Of a DNA stretch of 20,288 bases, positions 1 through 7,612 are shown piece by piece. The translations under genes and the position numbers were made by a program. Under the pieces are notes generated by a model. The model was given only the letters and a program-made list of their open reading frames with translations. It searched no databases and was not told the DNA's origin. This DNA is from Verrucomicrobiales bacterium. Lineage in GTDB: Bacteria; Verrucomicrobiota; Verrucomicrobiia; Verrucomicrobiales; SLCJ01. The DNA is taken from contig SLCJ01000107.1 of assembly GCA_007125835.1 (NCBI GenBank), positions 1-20,288 of the forward strand, written 5' to 3'. Positions within the stretch are counted from its first letter, which is position 1; each line of letters opens with the position of its first letter.

Positions 1-88
1 GATACCACTTCGCGTCGGTCAACGCGGCGGCTGAGGTGTTCCTGCGGGTGGTTTTGGTCTTGGCTTTGGTCTTGGTTTGTGCTTTCAT
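1..88 (-). CDS. Truncated gene, N-terminal 29 codons, Lys/Thr-rich start
   Basis: An ATG at 88-86 on the minus strand opens a frame that runs off the window edge without a stop. The translation begins MKAQTKTKAKTKTTRRNTS and continues AAALTDAKWY. The basic Lys/Thr stretch is encoded by two copies of a 12-bp unit (53-64 and 65-76, one mismatch), so this disordered N-terminus probably grew by local duplication. No Shine-Dalgarno motif precedes the ATG. A TATGCT hexamer at 104-99 with a weak GTGACG about 18 bases upstream could be a promoter, which would leave only a few bases of leader. Too little is present to name a family. The frame is short, so it could also be chance, but the clean ATG and co-orientation with the next gene favour a real gene start. 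Confidence 0.5.
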   Translation of the reverse strand, partial: MKAQTKTKAKTKTTRRNTSAAALTDAKWY

Positions 89-258
89 AGCACAGAACAG
101 CATACCATGAACCACCCGCCCCCGTCACACGTCCCGCACGTCAGCGGCGCCGCGAAGCGGCTCCGTTCAACAAATGAGGAAAACTAAAAATTGGCAGGCA
201 TATATTAGTATTAGTGCTGCTCCTCACCTCCTTGCGTCTTCGGCTCACCCCTGACTCT

Positions 259-294
259 TTTCCCTCGTTTTTGTGCTCTTTGCGCTCTCTGCGG
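259..294. repeat. Degenerate 9-bp periodic repeat in intergenic region
   Basis: On the plus strand four consecutive 9-mers read TTTCCCTCG, TTTTTGTGC, TCTTTGCGC and TCTCTGCGG; read on the minus strand they resemble CGCAGAGA/CGCAAAGA units. The repeat lies in the 267-base gap between the FAD oxidoreductase stop (356) and the truncated gene start (88). The same gap holds an AT-rich island around 180-230 with the doublet TATTAGTATTAG, and a small GCCGC-GAA-GCGGC hairpin at 149-161 without a T-tract. From memory, similar CGCAGAG-type periodic elements are scattered between genes in several PVC and Acidobacteria genomes; that comparison was not run here. Confidence 0.55.
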
Positions 295-355
295 TATTCG
301 CCTATTTGCTTTTCCATTCGCACCTGAACTCCAAACCCTAAACTCATCTCTCCCC

Positions 356-1936
356 TCACCCGTGCTTCAGCACTGCCTTGGCGGCGCTGCGTCCGCTGGC
401 GCCGAAAACTCCGCCGCCCGGGTGGGTGCTTGCGCCGGTGAGGAACAGCCCGGGTATGGGGGTGCGGTAGGCGGAGAGTTCGGGCAGGGGGCGGAAGCCG
501 AACATTTGGTCGAGGCTCATTTCCACGTGCATGACATTGCCGCGCCGCAGCGCGAGCAGGCGTTCGATGTCGAGCGGGGTTTGGATGAGGCGTCCGATCA
601 TTTTGCCGCGCATATTTGGCGCGTGTTGGCAGATCACTTCCCAGATTTTGTCGGCCTCGCGCTCGGCGATGTCGTCCCAGGAGCCTTGGTTGGCGGCGAG
701 TTCATAGGGATGGTATTGCGCCCATCCGAAGAGGACGTGTTTGCCCTTGGGGGCGAGGGTGGGGTCGATGGACGAAAAGGACATGGCGAGCACGGCGGGC
801 ACGCTGGGTGGTTCGCCGCGGAGGTAATCGTGCCATGCGCTTTCGAGGGCTTCTTCGGTGGGGCAGAGAAGCTGCATGCCATGGTGGCATTCGCCGATTC
901 CGGTGGCGGGATTGATTTCCGCTCCGGGATAGGCGGGCAGTTCCTCGACGGCGTGGCGCACGATCATGCCGAAGCCGTTGCCGGTGTGGATGCGTTCGAC
1001 GCGCGGGCGCAGTCCTTCGGGCAGCAGGGCGGGGTCGAGCAGGTCGAGGAAGGTGGTTTGCACATGGCATCCGGCAACGACCCGGGGCGCGCGAAACTCG
1101 CCTTTGGCCGCCGTTTCGACAAGAAAAGGACCGGACTCGCCCTCGCGAGCGATGCGGGTGACTTCGGCGCTGGTTTCCACCACTCCACCGTGGTGCTCGA
1201 GGCAGCGGACGAGCGCCATGGCAAGCGAGCCGGATCCACCTTTGGCCCGCCAGGCACCGATGCGGTGGATGAAGGCATTCCATCCGAGGAGGTCGCCGGT
1301 GGCGGTTTCCGTTGGGGCGGGTCCGCTCTGTGCCGCCAGCCAGGCCAGCGCGGCGCGGACCTGCGGGTGCTCGAAGGTGTCGCGAATCAGCCGCCCGTAG
1401 GGCATCAGAAGCTGGCGTGTGGTGTCGGCCGAACTCCAAAGGCGCCGCGAACTGCGTTGGAACAAATTCCGCTTGAGCATCGTGCCCAGTATTCCGCCAG
1501 CCGTGGGTGCCTTCTGAAACACCTCGAACACGCCTTCGTTCAGCTCGCCCCAGTGGGCGGCAAACTTGCGGTAGGCATCGGCATCGTGTTGGCTGAGGCG
1601 GGCAATGCTGTCGCAGGTGCGTTCGATGTCGCGGTAGAACAGAATCCCGGGCCCGCCATCGGCGGTGGGGAAAAAGGCCCACGGATCGGCTTCGATGTAT
1701 TCCAGTCCGAATTTTTCCAATTCCAGCTCCTCGGGAATTGGCGTGGCCTTGATCATGATGTGGAGCGACGAGCCGATGTCGAAGCGGAAACCGGGAATGT
1801 GCTCCTCGGTGCACACCGCGCCTCCGGGCACGGGGCGCCGTTCGAGCACCCGCACTTTTTTGCCTTTGCGGGCGAGGTAACAGGCGCAGACCAGGGCGTT
1901 GTGGCCGCCTCCTACAATCAGGACATCGTCATTCAT
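356..1936 (-). CDS. PYROXD2/CrtI-like FAD-dependent oxidoreductase
   Basis: A 526-residue flavoprotein of the phytoene desaturase/amine oxidase superfamily, closest in style to PYROXD2. The N-terminus carries the dinucleotide-binding loop VLIVGGGHNALVCA (about residues 5-18), then an acidic strand end LERR and the conserved PGGAVCTEE segment. The C-terminus has the second FAD-binding signature GLFLTGASTHPGGGVFG (about 496-512) followed by an Ala-rich helix. Length is normal for the family. No signal peptide or membrane segment is visible, so it is probably cytoplasmic or peripherally attached. The substrate cannot be read from sequence; relatives act on carotenoids or other polyenes, but no crtB or other carotenoid gene is nearby. 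It is the last gene of a minus-strand run, 49 bases after ruvB. The ATG is preceded by a pyrimidine-rich leader and no Shine-Dalgarno. Confidence 0.88.
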   Translation of the reverse strand: MNDDVLIVGGGHNALVCACYLARKGKKVRVLERRPVPGGAVCTEEHIPGFRFDIGSSLHIMIKATPIPEELELEKFGLEYIEADPWAFFPTADGGPGILFYRDIERTCDSIARLSQHDADAYRKFAAHWGELNEGVFEVFQKAPTAGGILGTMLKRNLFQRSSRRLWSSADTTRQLLMPYGRLIRDTFEHPQVRAALAWLAAQSGPAPTETATGDLLGWNAFIHRIGAWRAKGGSGSLAMALVRCLEHHGGVVETSAEVTRIAREGESGPFLVETAAKGEFRAPRVVAGCHVQTTFLDLLDPALLPEGLRPRVERIHTGNGFGMIVRHAVEELPAYPGAEINPATGIGECHHGMQLLCPTEEALESAWHDYLRGEPPSVPAVLAMSFSSIDPTLAPKGKHVLFGWAQYHPYELAANQGSWDDIAEREADKIWEVICQHAPNMRGKMIGRLIQTPLDIERLLALRRGNVMHVEMSLDQMFGFRPLPELSAYRTPIPGLFLTGASTHPGGGVFGASGRSAAKAVLKHG

Positions 1937-1985
1937 GGGGTCACGCTACGATGGAGAGGGCGGGCGCGCCGCTGGGAATGCGCCG

Positions 1986-3014
1986 CTAATGCAACAAATC
2001 GAGTTCGCCCTGCGCCGGTCGCGGCGCGGGAGCACCCACCTTGAGGTAGGCGGAAGGCATGGCGACGCGCCCCCTGGGCGTGCGTTTGACGAATCCCTGC
2101 ATAATGAGAAAAGGCTCGTGGACCTCTTCCAGCGAAGTCGGATCCTCGCCCACCGCCACGGCCAGCGAATTGAGCCCCACCGGCCCGCCGGAGAATTTAT
2201 ACACAAGCGCTTCGAGCAGGCGGCGGTCCATGTCGTCGATGCCGTCGCGGTCGATCTCGATCATTGCCAGCGCCTCGTCGGCCACCGTCGCATCGATGTG
2301 TCCCTGAGCCCGCACTTCGGCAAAATCACGCACCCAGCGCAGCAAGGCGTTGGCCACGCGCGGCGTACCGCGCGCCCGCGAGGCGATTTCGCGCGCCCCG
2401 GCTTCGTCCGCAGGCACGCCCAGCAGTCCGGCCGAGCGAAGCACGATCGTGGTCAGGTCCTCCACGCCATAGTAGTCCAAACGATTCACCATGCCAAAAC
2501 GGGCGCGCAGGGGGGCGGTGAGGCTGCCGGCGCGTGTGGTGGCTCCGACCAGCGTGTAACGGGGCAGGTGGATGGGAATCGAGCGGGCGTTGGGCCCTTG
2601 GTCGATGATGATGTCGAGGCGGAAATCCTCCATCGCCGGGTAGAGGTATTCCTCAATGGCAGGGTGGAGGCGGTGGATTTCGTCGATAAACAAGATGTCG
2701 CCCTTTTCGAGATTGGTGAGGATGCCCGCCAAGTCGCCGGCCTTCTCGATCTGCGGGCCCGAGGTGGTGTGCAATTTCGCGCCCACCGCCTGCGCCATGA
2801 TATTGGCCAAAGTCGTCTTGCCCAGCCCGGGCGGCCCGGATAACAAAATATGTTGAAGCACCTCGCCGCGCCTCTTCGCCGCCTCGACCATCAGTAACAG
2901 GCGCTCCGTGACTTTCTCTTGGCCGACGAATTCGCTGAACACGGGCGGGCGCAGCGAAAGCTCGAAGTCTGCGGGTGGGTGCTCCAGATCGGGCGCTGGG
3001 AGAGGGTCGGTCAC
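1986..3014 (-). CDS. ruvB: Holliday junction branch migration DNA helicase RuvB
   Basis: A 342-residue AAA+ ATPase that, with RuvA, drives branch migration of Holliday junctions in recombinational repair. Visible signatures in order: RuvB-type N-terminus LRPPVFSEFVGQ (21-32), Walker A GPPGLGKTT (60-68), Walker B ILFIDEIH (107-114) followed by RLHPAIEEYLYPAMED, sensor 1 GATTRAG (157-163), the arginine-finger region APLRARFG (167-174), and a C-terminal winged-helix region ending in RTPRGR. Length fits the family. The start is GTG at 3014-3012; the upstream ATG a few bases earlier is out of frame and stops at once. ruvA and ruvC are not in the window. It lies between a glycosyltransferase (86-base gap) and the FAD oxidoreductase (49-base gap), so co-transcription is likely but functional linkage is not implied. 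Confidence 0.98.
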   Translation of the reverse strand: MTDPLPAPDLEHPPADFELSLRPPVFSEFVGQEKVTERLLLMVEAAKRRGEVLQHILLSGPPGLGKTTLANIMAQAVGAKLHTTSGPQIEKAGDLAGILTNLEKGDILFIDEIHRLHPAIEEYLYPAMEDFRLDIIIDQGPNARSIPIHLPRYTLVGATTRAGSLTAPLRARFGMVNRLDYYGVEDLTTIVLRSAGLLGVPADEAGAREIASRARGTPRVANALLRWVRDFAEVRAQGHIDATVADEALAMIEIDRDGIDDMDRRLLEALVYKFSGGPVGLNSLAVAVGEDPTSLEEVHEPFLIMQGFVKRTPRGRVAMPSAYLKVGAPAPRPAQGELDLLH

Positions 3015-3100
3015 GGCGCAAGCATAGAGCGTTTCGGCTCAGGGGAAAGTGCGGATTTTGCGGCAGCGGGGTGATGCAGCGGCATACTCTGTGCGGCGGG

Positions 3101-4201
3101 TCATATGCGCGCCGCCGCTTCGAGCACCTCCAGGGTTTGCCTGACGTTGGCCTCGATGGTCAGGTGCGAGACCTTTTCCGTACAGGCCTCGCGCGCGGGC
3201 GGCGCGAAATCCGGCGAGGTCCAACGATCCAGAGCCGAGGTGAGGGCAGCCACATCACCCGCCGCCACCGCCTCGCCGTGGACACCGTCGCATCCGATTT
3301 CGGCGAAGCCATTTGCGGTGGTGGTGACGACAGGCAGTCCATGCCGCATCGCCTCCAGACAGGCATTGGAAAAAGGATCATACAGCGTGGGCAGCACGAA
3401 CAGATCCGCCGCCGCATAGAGGGGGGGCATGTGTGCCACGGTGCCGAGAAAATGCCGTCGGTCACCTGCGTAGCCGCGGCGCATGCGCCCGCGCCCGGCG
3501 ACAATCAGGTGGATGTTACGTCGGTTGAGGCGATCCAACGCCCGCACCAGGAAGTCCAACCCCTTGCGCTCCCAGCCACTGCCGGTGAAAAGGATGACCA
3601 AGGCATCCTCAGGAATTTCCATCGCCTTGCGCAGAGACCCGCGCGCCTGCTCTCTGTCCGCCACGGTTTCCCCGCCGCGACCGGGGTCATAGCCGTTGTA
3701 AACGAGATGGATTCGTTCGTCCGCCACCCCATATTCGGCGGTAATCTCGGCGGCCACCATGCGGGAGTTGACGATGATGCGCCGGGCCCCGCCGTCGCCG
3801 AAAAGGCGTTTTTCGAGGGCCAGCAGTTGCTTATGCTTGGGCCGCAGCCCGCGAAACCACGTCCGCCACGCGCCACTGCCCCCGGCTTGCCGACGCTTCA
3901 TCCACGCGCGATGCACCCCATCGCCGGCGCGGTAAGCATGACAGAAAAAAATCCGCTCGAGACTGAAAACCGAGTCCCAGGCGGCGCGATCCATCCGCCG
4001 TGCCACCTGTTCGGCGAAGTCCCACGGTCCACGGGCGTCAATCACCTCCGACTCGCCATCCCAGCGGTCCTCCGGCCAGCTCACGTCGCCGACTAGCACC
4101 GGGTCATGACCGACCCGCCGCAGTCCGGCAGCCACACGGGAAAGATATCGCTCTGCCCCGCCGCCAGCGGAAAACCCACGACGCACAAGCGCGATTTTCA
4201 C
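3101..4201 (-). CDS. Family 4 glycosyltransferase, WaaG-like
   Basis: A 366-residue GT-B glycosyltransferase. The N-terminal Rossmann half begins MKIALVRRGFSAGGGAERYL, with the glycine-rich acceptor-side loop. The linker strand RIIVNSRMVAAEI (about 141-153) leads to VYNGYDP. The C-terminal nucleotide-sugar half has FTGSGWERKGLDFLVRAL (about 205-222) and the GT4 E-x7-E type motif in DPFSNACLEAMRHGLPVVTT (275-294). The segment VFSLERIFFCHAYRAGDGVH resembles LPS core glucosyltransferases of the WaaG type. It probably transfers a sugar from a nucleotide donor onto an envelope glycolipid or glycan at the cytoplasmic face; donor and acceptor are not determinable. The start is GTG at 4201-4199, 11 bases after the Sel1 gene stop, which suggests one transcript. 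No Shine-Dalgarno is visible. Confidence 0.88.
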   Translation of the reverse strand: MKIALVRRGFSAGGGAERYLSRVAAGLRRVGHDPVLVGDVSWPEDRWDGESEVIDARGPWDFAEQVARRMDRAAWDSVFSLERIFFCHAYRAGDGVHRAWMKRRQAGGSGAWRTWFRGLRPKHKQLLALEKRLFGDGGARRIIVNSRMVAAEITAEYGVADERIHLVYNGYDPGRGGETVADREQARGSLRKAMEIPEDALVILFTGSGWERKGLDFLVRALDRLNRRNIHLIVAGRGRMRRGYAGDRRHFLGTVAHMPPLYAAADLFVLPTLYDPFSNACLEAMRHGLPVVTTTANGFAEIGCDGVHGEAVAAGDVAALTSALDRWTSPDFAPPAREACTEKVSHLTIEANVRQTLEVLEAAARI

Positions 4202-4212
4202 CGTGCCGCGGC

Positions 4213-5802
4213 TTAAAGCCCTGGTTGCCCCCCGTCGATCCCCCCGTCGATCCCCTCGGGGATTTCCTCGGGGATCCCCTCCAAGCCACCCTCAAGGTCG
4301 CGCAGAAAATCATCGGCGGCGTTTACAGCAGCCTCGTCAAGTTCGCCCTCGAGGCGCTCAGCTTCGGCCTGCGCGCCTTCGTGCCCGCGTTCGGCGGCCC
4401 AGCGGAAAAATGCGAGGGCCTGAGAGGAATTGCGCTCGATGGCGACGCCGCGCTCTGCCATGCGGGCGAGCAGGAATCCGGCACGTGGGTTGCCGCGTTG
4501 CAGCGCCTGGCTGCACAGGTTGCCGAGGAGTTCGGCATTGAAAGGGATGCCGCGGCCGTCCAGCATCATTTCGGCGAGATTGACCATGGCATTGGATTCG
4601 CCTGCTTCGGCGGCGCGCAGGAACCACGCCGCCGCCGCCACCGGGTCTGCCTCGACGCCCTCGCCGCTCAGGTAAAATGCGCCTACCTGGGTCGCGCCCA
4701 TTGGGTTGCCCAGCAATCCCGCACGGATGAAATTCCGGAACGCGGAGGCCGTGTCGGTGGCCACGCCCATACCCGTCCGGTAGGCGATGCCCAGATTGTA
4801 GAAGCCGCCGCCTTCGCCGTTTTCCGCCGCGCGGCGGTAGAGGCGGATCGCCTCGTCCACATCGGCCTCCCCCCCCAGCCCGCGTTCGTAAAAATATCCC
4901 AGCTTGAGCAACGAGGGCCCATGCTCCATGGCAGCTGCCTTGGCATACAGCTCGCGCGCTCGCTCGAGGTCGGGTTCGGCACCGCCCAATCCTTCCTCGC
5001 GCACTTGGGCGAGCAGGAAGATGGCCGCCGGAGAATCGCTCTCCGCCGCCCTTTCAAACCAGCGCCCGGCCTCCTCGGGCAAACGCTCGATCTCCGCGCC
5101 CTGCATGAGGATCAGGCGTCCCAGAAGGATCGCCGCCTCGGCATCGCCCGCCTCGGCCGCCTTTTCCAGAAAATCCGCGGATCGCCTCAAGTCGGCGCGT
5201 TCGGGAAAACCGAATGCGCCCTGATGCAGGTAGCCAAGGTAGCGGAAGGCCTCGCTCTCGCCGGCTTCCGCTGCCTTCATCCATGTGGCCTCCACCTCGG
5301 CAAAATCCGGTGTGCCCATGGTGCGCGAAAGTTTGGCGATTCCGAGGAAAAGACCGGCGCGTGCCGGATCTTCGTCCGCCGCCTGACGCAGCAGGCGACC
5401 CGCTTCGCCACTGGCCGGGTCCGAACGCATCAGCAGCACCGCCAGGTTCGCCATCGAAGGGATGTGCCCCGCCTCGGCTCCGGCCCGATACGAGGCCTCT
5501 GCCTCGCCGGCCACGCCCATGTCCATGCCCAACCCGGCCTCGTAGGCGAAGCCGCGCAAAAAGTGACCTACTGCCGATCCATTGGCGGCAAGTTCCTCCG
5601 CCAGAGCGAGGGCCTCTTCCCCTTGGCCATCATCGATTAATGCACCGAACCGCGCAGCATCATCGCCTTCGAGGCGGTCCGGCGTAAACGCAAAAATGTC
5701 GCCGAGGCGGATGTTGATGTCCGAGGCGGGAACGGACATGGCGGGTGCGAGAAGGAGGGCTCCGGCTAGAAAAACCGACAACAGGGAAAAGGAACGGTTC
5801 AT
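4213..5802 (-). CDS. Exported Sel1-like repeat (SLR) protein
   Basis: A 529-residue protein made almost entirely of Sel1-like helical repeats. I chose the ATG at 5802-5800 because it opens a clear signal peptide: MNRSF, a hydrophobic core LLSVFLAGALLLAP, and a VPA cleavage site near residue 26. An earlier in-frame ATG at 5874 would add 24 polar residues that hide the signal. About ten repeats follow with the A-x-x-x-L-G-x-x-Y-x-x-G-x-G pattern, for example YFYERGLGGEADVDEAIRLY and IAYRTGMGVATD. SLR solenoids are protein-interaction scaffolds, often in the periplasm or envelope; no catalytic domain is visible. The C-terminus ends in a Gly-Ile-Pro-Glu/Gly-Ile-Asp-Gly tail from a tandem DNA repeat. 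It is the first gene of the minus-strand operon, divergent from the PepSY-like gene across 131 bases. Confidence 0.88.
   Translation of the reverse strand: MNRSFSLLSVFLAGALLLAPAMSVPASDINIRLGDIFAFTPDRLEGDDAARFGALIDDGQGEEALALAEELAANGSAVGHFLRGFAYEAGLGMDMGVAGEAEASYRAGAEAGHIPSMANLAVLLMRSDPASGEAGRLLRQAADEDPARAGLFLGIAKLSRTMGTPDFAEVEATWMKAAEAGESEAFRYLGYLHQGAFGFPERADLRRSADFLEKAAEAGDAEAAILLGRLILMQGAEIERLPEEAGRWFERAAESDSPAAIFLLAQVREEGLGGAEPDLERARELYAKAAAMEHGPSLLKLGYFYERGLGGEADVDEAIRLYRRAAENGEGGGFYNLGIAYRTGMGVATDTASAFRNFIRAGLLGNPMGATQVGAFYLSGEGVEADPVAAAAWFLRAAEAGESNAMVNLAEMMLDGRGIPFNAELLGNLCSQALQRGNPRAGFLLARMAERGVAIERNSSQALAFFRWAAERGHEGAQAEAERLEGELDEAAVNAADDFLRDLEGGLEGIPEEIPEGIDGGIDGGQPGL
4231..4283. repeat. 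Tandem repeat encoding the C-terminal tail of the SLR protein
   Basis: Near-identical units of about 11-13 bases follow each other: CCCCGTCGATC twice, then CTCGGGGAT twice. They encode the alternating GIPE/EIPE/GIDG/GIDG tail in the last 25 codons of the Sel1-repeat gene. The tail is unlike the rest of the protein and looks like a recent local expansion. Confidence 0.75.
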
Positions 5803-5933
5803 TCGGGGTGGCTTGAGATTGGAGGTGGTATACGTTGTTTTCCTGGCAGGCGATCCATGCGAAGCACGAATCAAGCAGGTGAAATTCGCAGTGGGTTACG
5901 CTACGTTCAAAGGGTTGCAACCTCTCACCGATT

Positions 5934-6797
5934 ATGTCAAAGCCATTTTTCACCATTTTGAGCCTTGGCGCCGCCTTTGCCCTGGCTCTCCCCGCCCCGC
6001 ATGCCACCGCCCAGGCCGGCTCCCATACGGCCGCCCAAGGCGTTTTGCAACGCTTCGGTCCGGACATGCTCGATCATGTCGTCCGTGCGGACGCCAGCGG
6101 CGGTGCCCCGCAGCCCGATGTCTGGGAATTCCGCACGCTCGATCCGCTCTCTCCCACAGGCCTGCGTCGGTTCACCCACGGACGCCGAGGGGCGACCGAC
6201 CACGGAGCGCCGATCGACGGCTACCCCGACTCCCTACCCGGCGGATTTTTCTCCTGGGCAAGCGTCAGGGTGGATAGCCATGCCGCTTTCCAAATCGCCG
6301 AGGCGCAGGCGACCCACGCCCGCATTTCATTCAACTCCCTCGATTATTCGCTTCGCGCCCGGGAAGGCACGCGAATCCCCGTCTGGCACATCTCTCTGCG
6401 CGATTCCAACAACCGCATCGTCGGACAGGTGGAAATCTCCGCCACCGAGGGCGAGGTGCTGCGCCGCGTCTGGGTGCGGCAGGCCACTCCCGTGGGCCGC
6501 CGCGCCCCGGGCATCGCGCGCATTGAAGATTCGCTCTCGCCGATCCCATCGATGGCGCCACCGGTACCACCGCCGCCCATGAGGGAAGCGGACACGACAG
6601 ATGAGGAACCCGAAGCCGAGGGCAACGGCGCGGAGGAGCGTGAAAGGGAGAGAAACAGCACGGAGCGTGGTGATAACGGCTCGGCCATACCCCTGGCTCC
6701 ACGTGAATTCGCCGACGACGAACCGGTCGCCGAAGAAGAAGACGGCGTCGCCCCTCCACCGATGCCCGACCCCACGCCCCCGGCACCGATCCCCTGA
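5934..6797 (+). CDS. Exported PepSY-like protein with acidic/proline-rich tail
   Basis: A 287-residue exported protein. Residues 1-27 form a signal peptide (MSKPFF, hydrophobic core, cleavage near ATA-QAG). Residues about 108-182 resemble a PepSY fold: an A-x-A-rich helix (HAAFQIAEAQATHA), the strand IPVWHISLRDSNNRIVGQVE, and the turn ATEGEVLRRVW, matching the usual pattern of a strand with Trp, then a residue-plus-glycine turn and a T-x-GEV end. From about 205 on there is a low-complexity tail: Pro runs (APPVPPPPM), then Glu/Arg-rich stretches (EAEGNGAEERERERN), then a Pro-rich end. PepSY domains are inhibitory or regulatory modules outside the cytoplasm; the partner is unknown. It heads a probable three-gene plus-strand run. 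No Shine-Dalgarno is visible. The PepSY call rests on pattern only. Confidence 0.7.
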   Translation: MSKPFFTILSLGAAFALALPAPHATAQAGSHTAAQGVLQRFGPDMLDHVVRADASGGAPQPDVWEFRTLDPLSPTGLRRFTHGRRGATDHGAPIDGYPDSLPGGFFSWASVRVDSHAAFQIAEAQATHARISFNSLDYSLRAREGTRIPVWHISLRDSNNRIVGQVEISATEGEVLRRVWVRQATPVGRRAPGIARIEDSLSPIPSMAPPVPPPPMREADTTDEEPEAEGNGAEERERERNSTERGDNGSAIPLAPREFADDEPVAEEEDGVAPPPMPDPTPPAPIP

Positions 6798-6813
6798 TCC
6801 GGCAGATCCGGCA
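6796..6813. repeat. Two tandem copies of GATCCGGCA at the stop codon
   Basis: Two perfect 9-bp copies (6796-6804, 6805-6813) start within the TGA stop of the PepSY-like gene and are followed by a degenerate third copy, GACCCGCCC. The unit has no palindromic or promoter-like character. Confidence 0.7.
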
Positions 6814-6869
6814 GACCCGCCCAGCACCCCAAGAAAATCCCTTTATCTTCCCTACAAACTCCCTCCCTC

Positions 6870-7562
6870 ATGCCTGATTCCCCCTCCCTGAACGACTTCC
6901 TCCTCGAGGCCCTGCGCAACGGTTTCCGCTCGATTGGCCAGGTGGCCGTGCTGCCATCCGTTGCCGCCGCCGACATCGGAGCCGACACCCGCTTTTCCCT
7001 CTGCCACGAGTCGGACCGGGAAACCGCGAGCCAAGGCGACACCTCGCTCGAACCTTTCGACACGCCTGAGTCCGCCCGCCGCATTGCCTTGGAAAACGAC
7101 GCGGGCGAATACCGCCCGCTCCATTCCTCGCCCGACCTCAGGCGCGGCTGGATTCTTCATCTCGAGGGTGTGCAAAACCTGCGCCTCGCCCTCGACTTCC
7201 TCTACCCGGCCGCCATCGGCATGTGGCTGGCCCACCGCAACGGTTCCCTTGAGGCTCATTCATTCCGCGACAAACTGGCACGCCAGACAGGCATGTATCG
7301 ATCGGCCAACCGGATCAGCAACACCAGGGCTCAGCAACTTCTGCGCAAGCTTTGCGACCCGTCGAGCGGCTGCCTGAAGAAAATTCTTTGGAAAATCGAT
7401 CCCACCACGCCGGTTGCCAGTTTGCCGCCGGAGAAATTCGACACCGCCACGAAAAATGGCGATTACACCCGCTGCCCGCTGCTCTGCCAGGAAGCCTGCA
7501 ACATCGCCGTCGCCGAGGCGCGCAAGGAGGCACGCAAAGAAGTGATCGTCGTCCCCGGTTAA
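6870..7562 (+). CDS. Stand-alone DR2241-type 4Fe-4S domain protein
   Basis: A 230-residue cytoplasmic protein that resembles the non-chelatase part of Deinococcus DR2241. That protein is a multidomain protein with a CbiX-like chelatase part plus a stabilising domain and a 4Fe-4S domain. Residues about 1-125 would match the stabilising domain (LHLEGVQNLRLALDFLYPAA). The segment from about 138 on carries the iron-sulfur signature: GMYRSANRISNTRAQQLLRK, LCDPSSGCLKKILW with C162 and C168, the LPPEK loop, and CPLLCQEACNIAVAEAR with C202, C206 and C210. Five cysteines are present, enough for one cluster. No CbiX chelatase domain is attached, and no cobalamin or tetrapyrrole gene is in the window. 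It lies 72 bases after the PepSY-like gene and 50 before the lipoprotein gene. The ATG follows a CCCTCCCTC leader without Shine-Dalgarno. Function unknown. Confidence 0.72.
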   Translation: MPDSPSLNDFLLEALRNGFRSIGQVAVLPSVAAADIGADTRFSLCHESDRETASQGDTSLEPFDTPESARRIALENDAGEYRPLHSSPDLRRGWILHLEGVQNLRLALDFLYPAAIGMWLAHRNGSLEAHSFRDKLARQTGMYRSANRISNTRAQQLLRKLCDPSSGCLKKILWKIDPTTPVASLPPEKFDTATKNGDYTRCPLLCQEACNIAVAEARKEARKEVIVVPG

Positions 7563-7612
7563 TCCACGGCCACTTCCCCTTGCCTTTCGCCCCGGTTCCC
7601 GCATCTTTCCCC

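Noticed and set aside
149..161. The GCCGC-GAA-GCGGC hairpin as a terminator of the minus-strand operon
   Set aside because: Only a 5-bp stem with a 3-base loop and no T-tract, and it lies nearly 200 bases after the stop.
362..2044. A 560-codon open frame on the plus strand opposite the FAD oxidoreductase
   Set aside because: It is antisense to a gene with clear FAD-binding motifs, has a composition typical of high-GC shadow frames (Gly/Ala/His-rich) and shows no recognisable domain.
4000..5640. A 546-codon open frame on the plus strand opposite the SLR gene
   Set aside because: It is a shadow of the Sel1 repeats; it spans two minus-strand genes and has no conserved motif.
5843..5860. A second sigma-54 promoter (TGGCAGGCGATCCATGC) in the divergent gap
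   Set aside because: The -12 element is absent (no TTGC at the right spacing) and the -24 element is imperfect.
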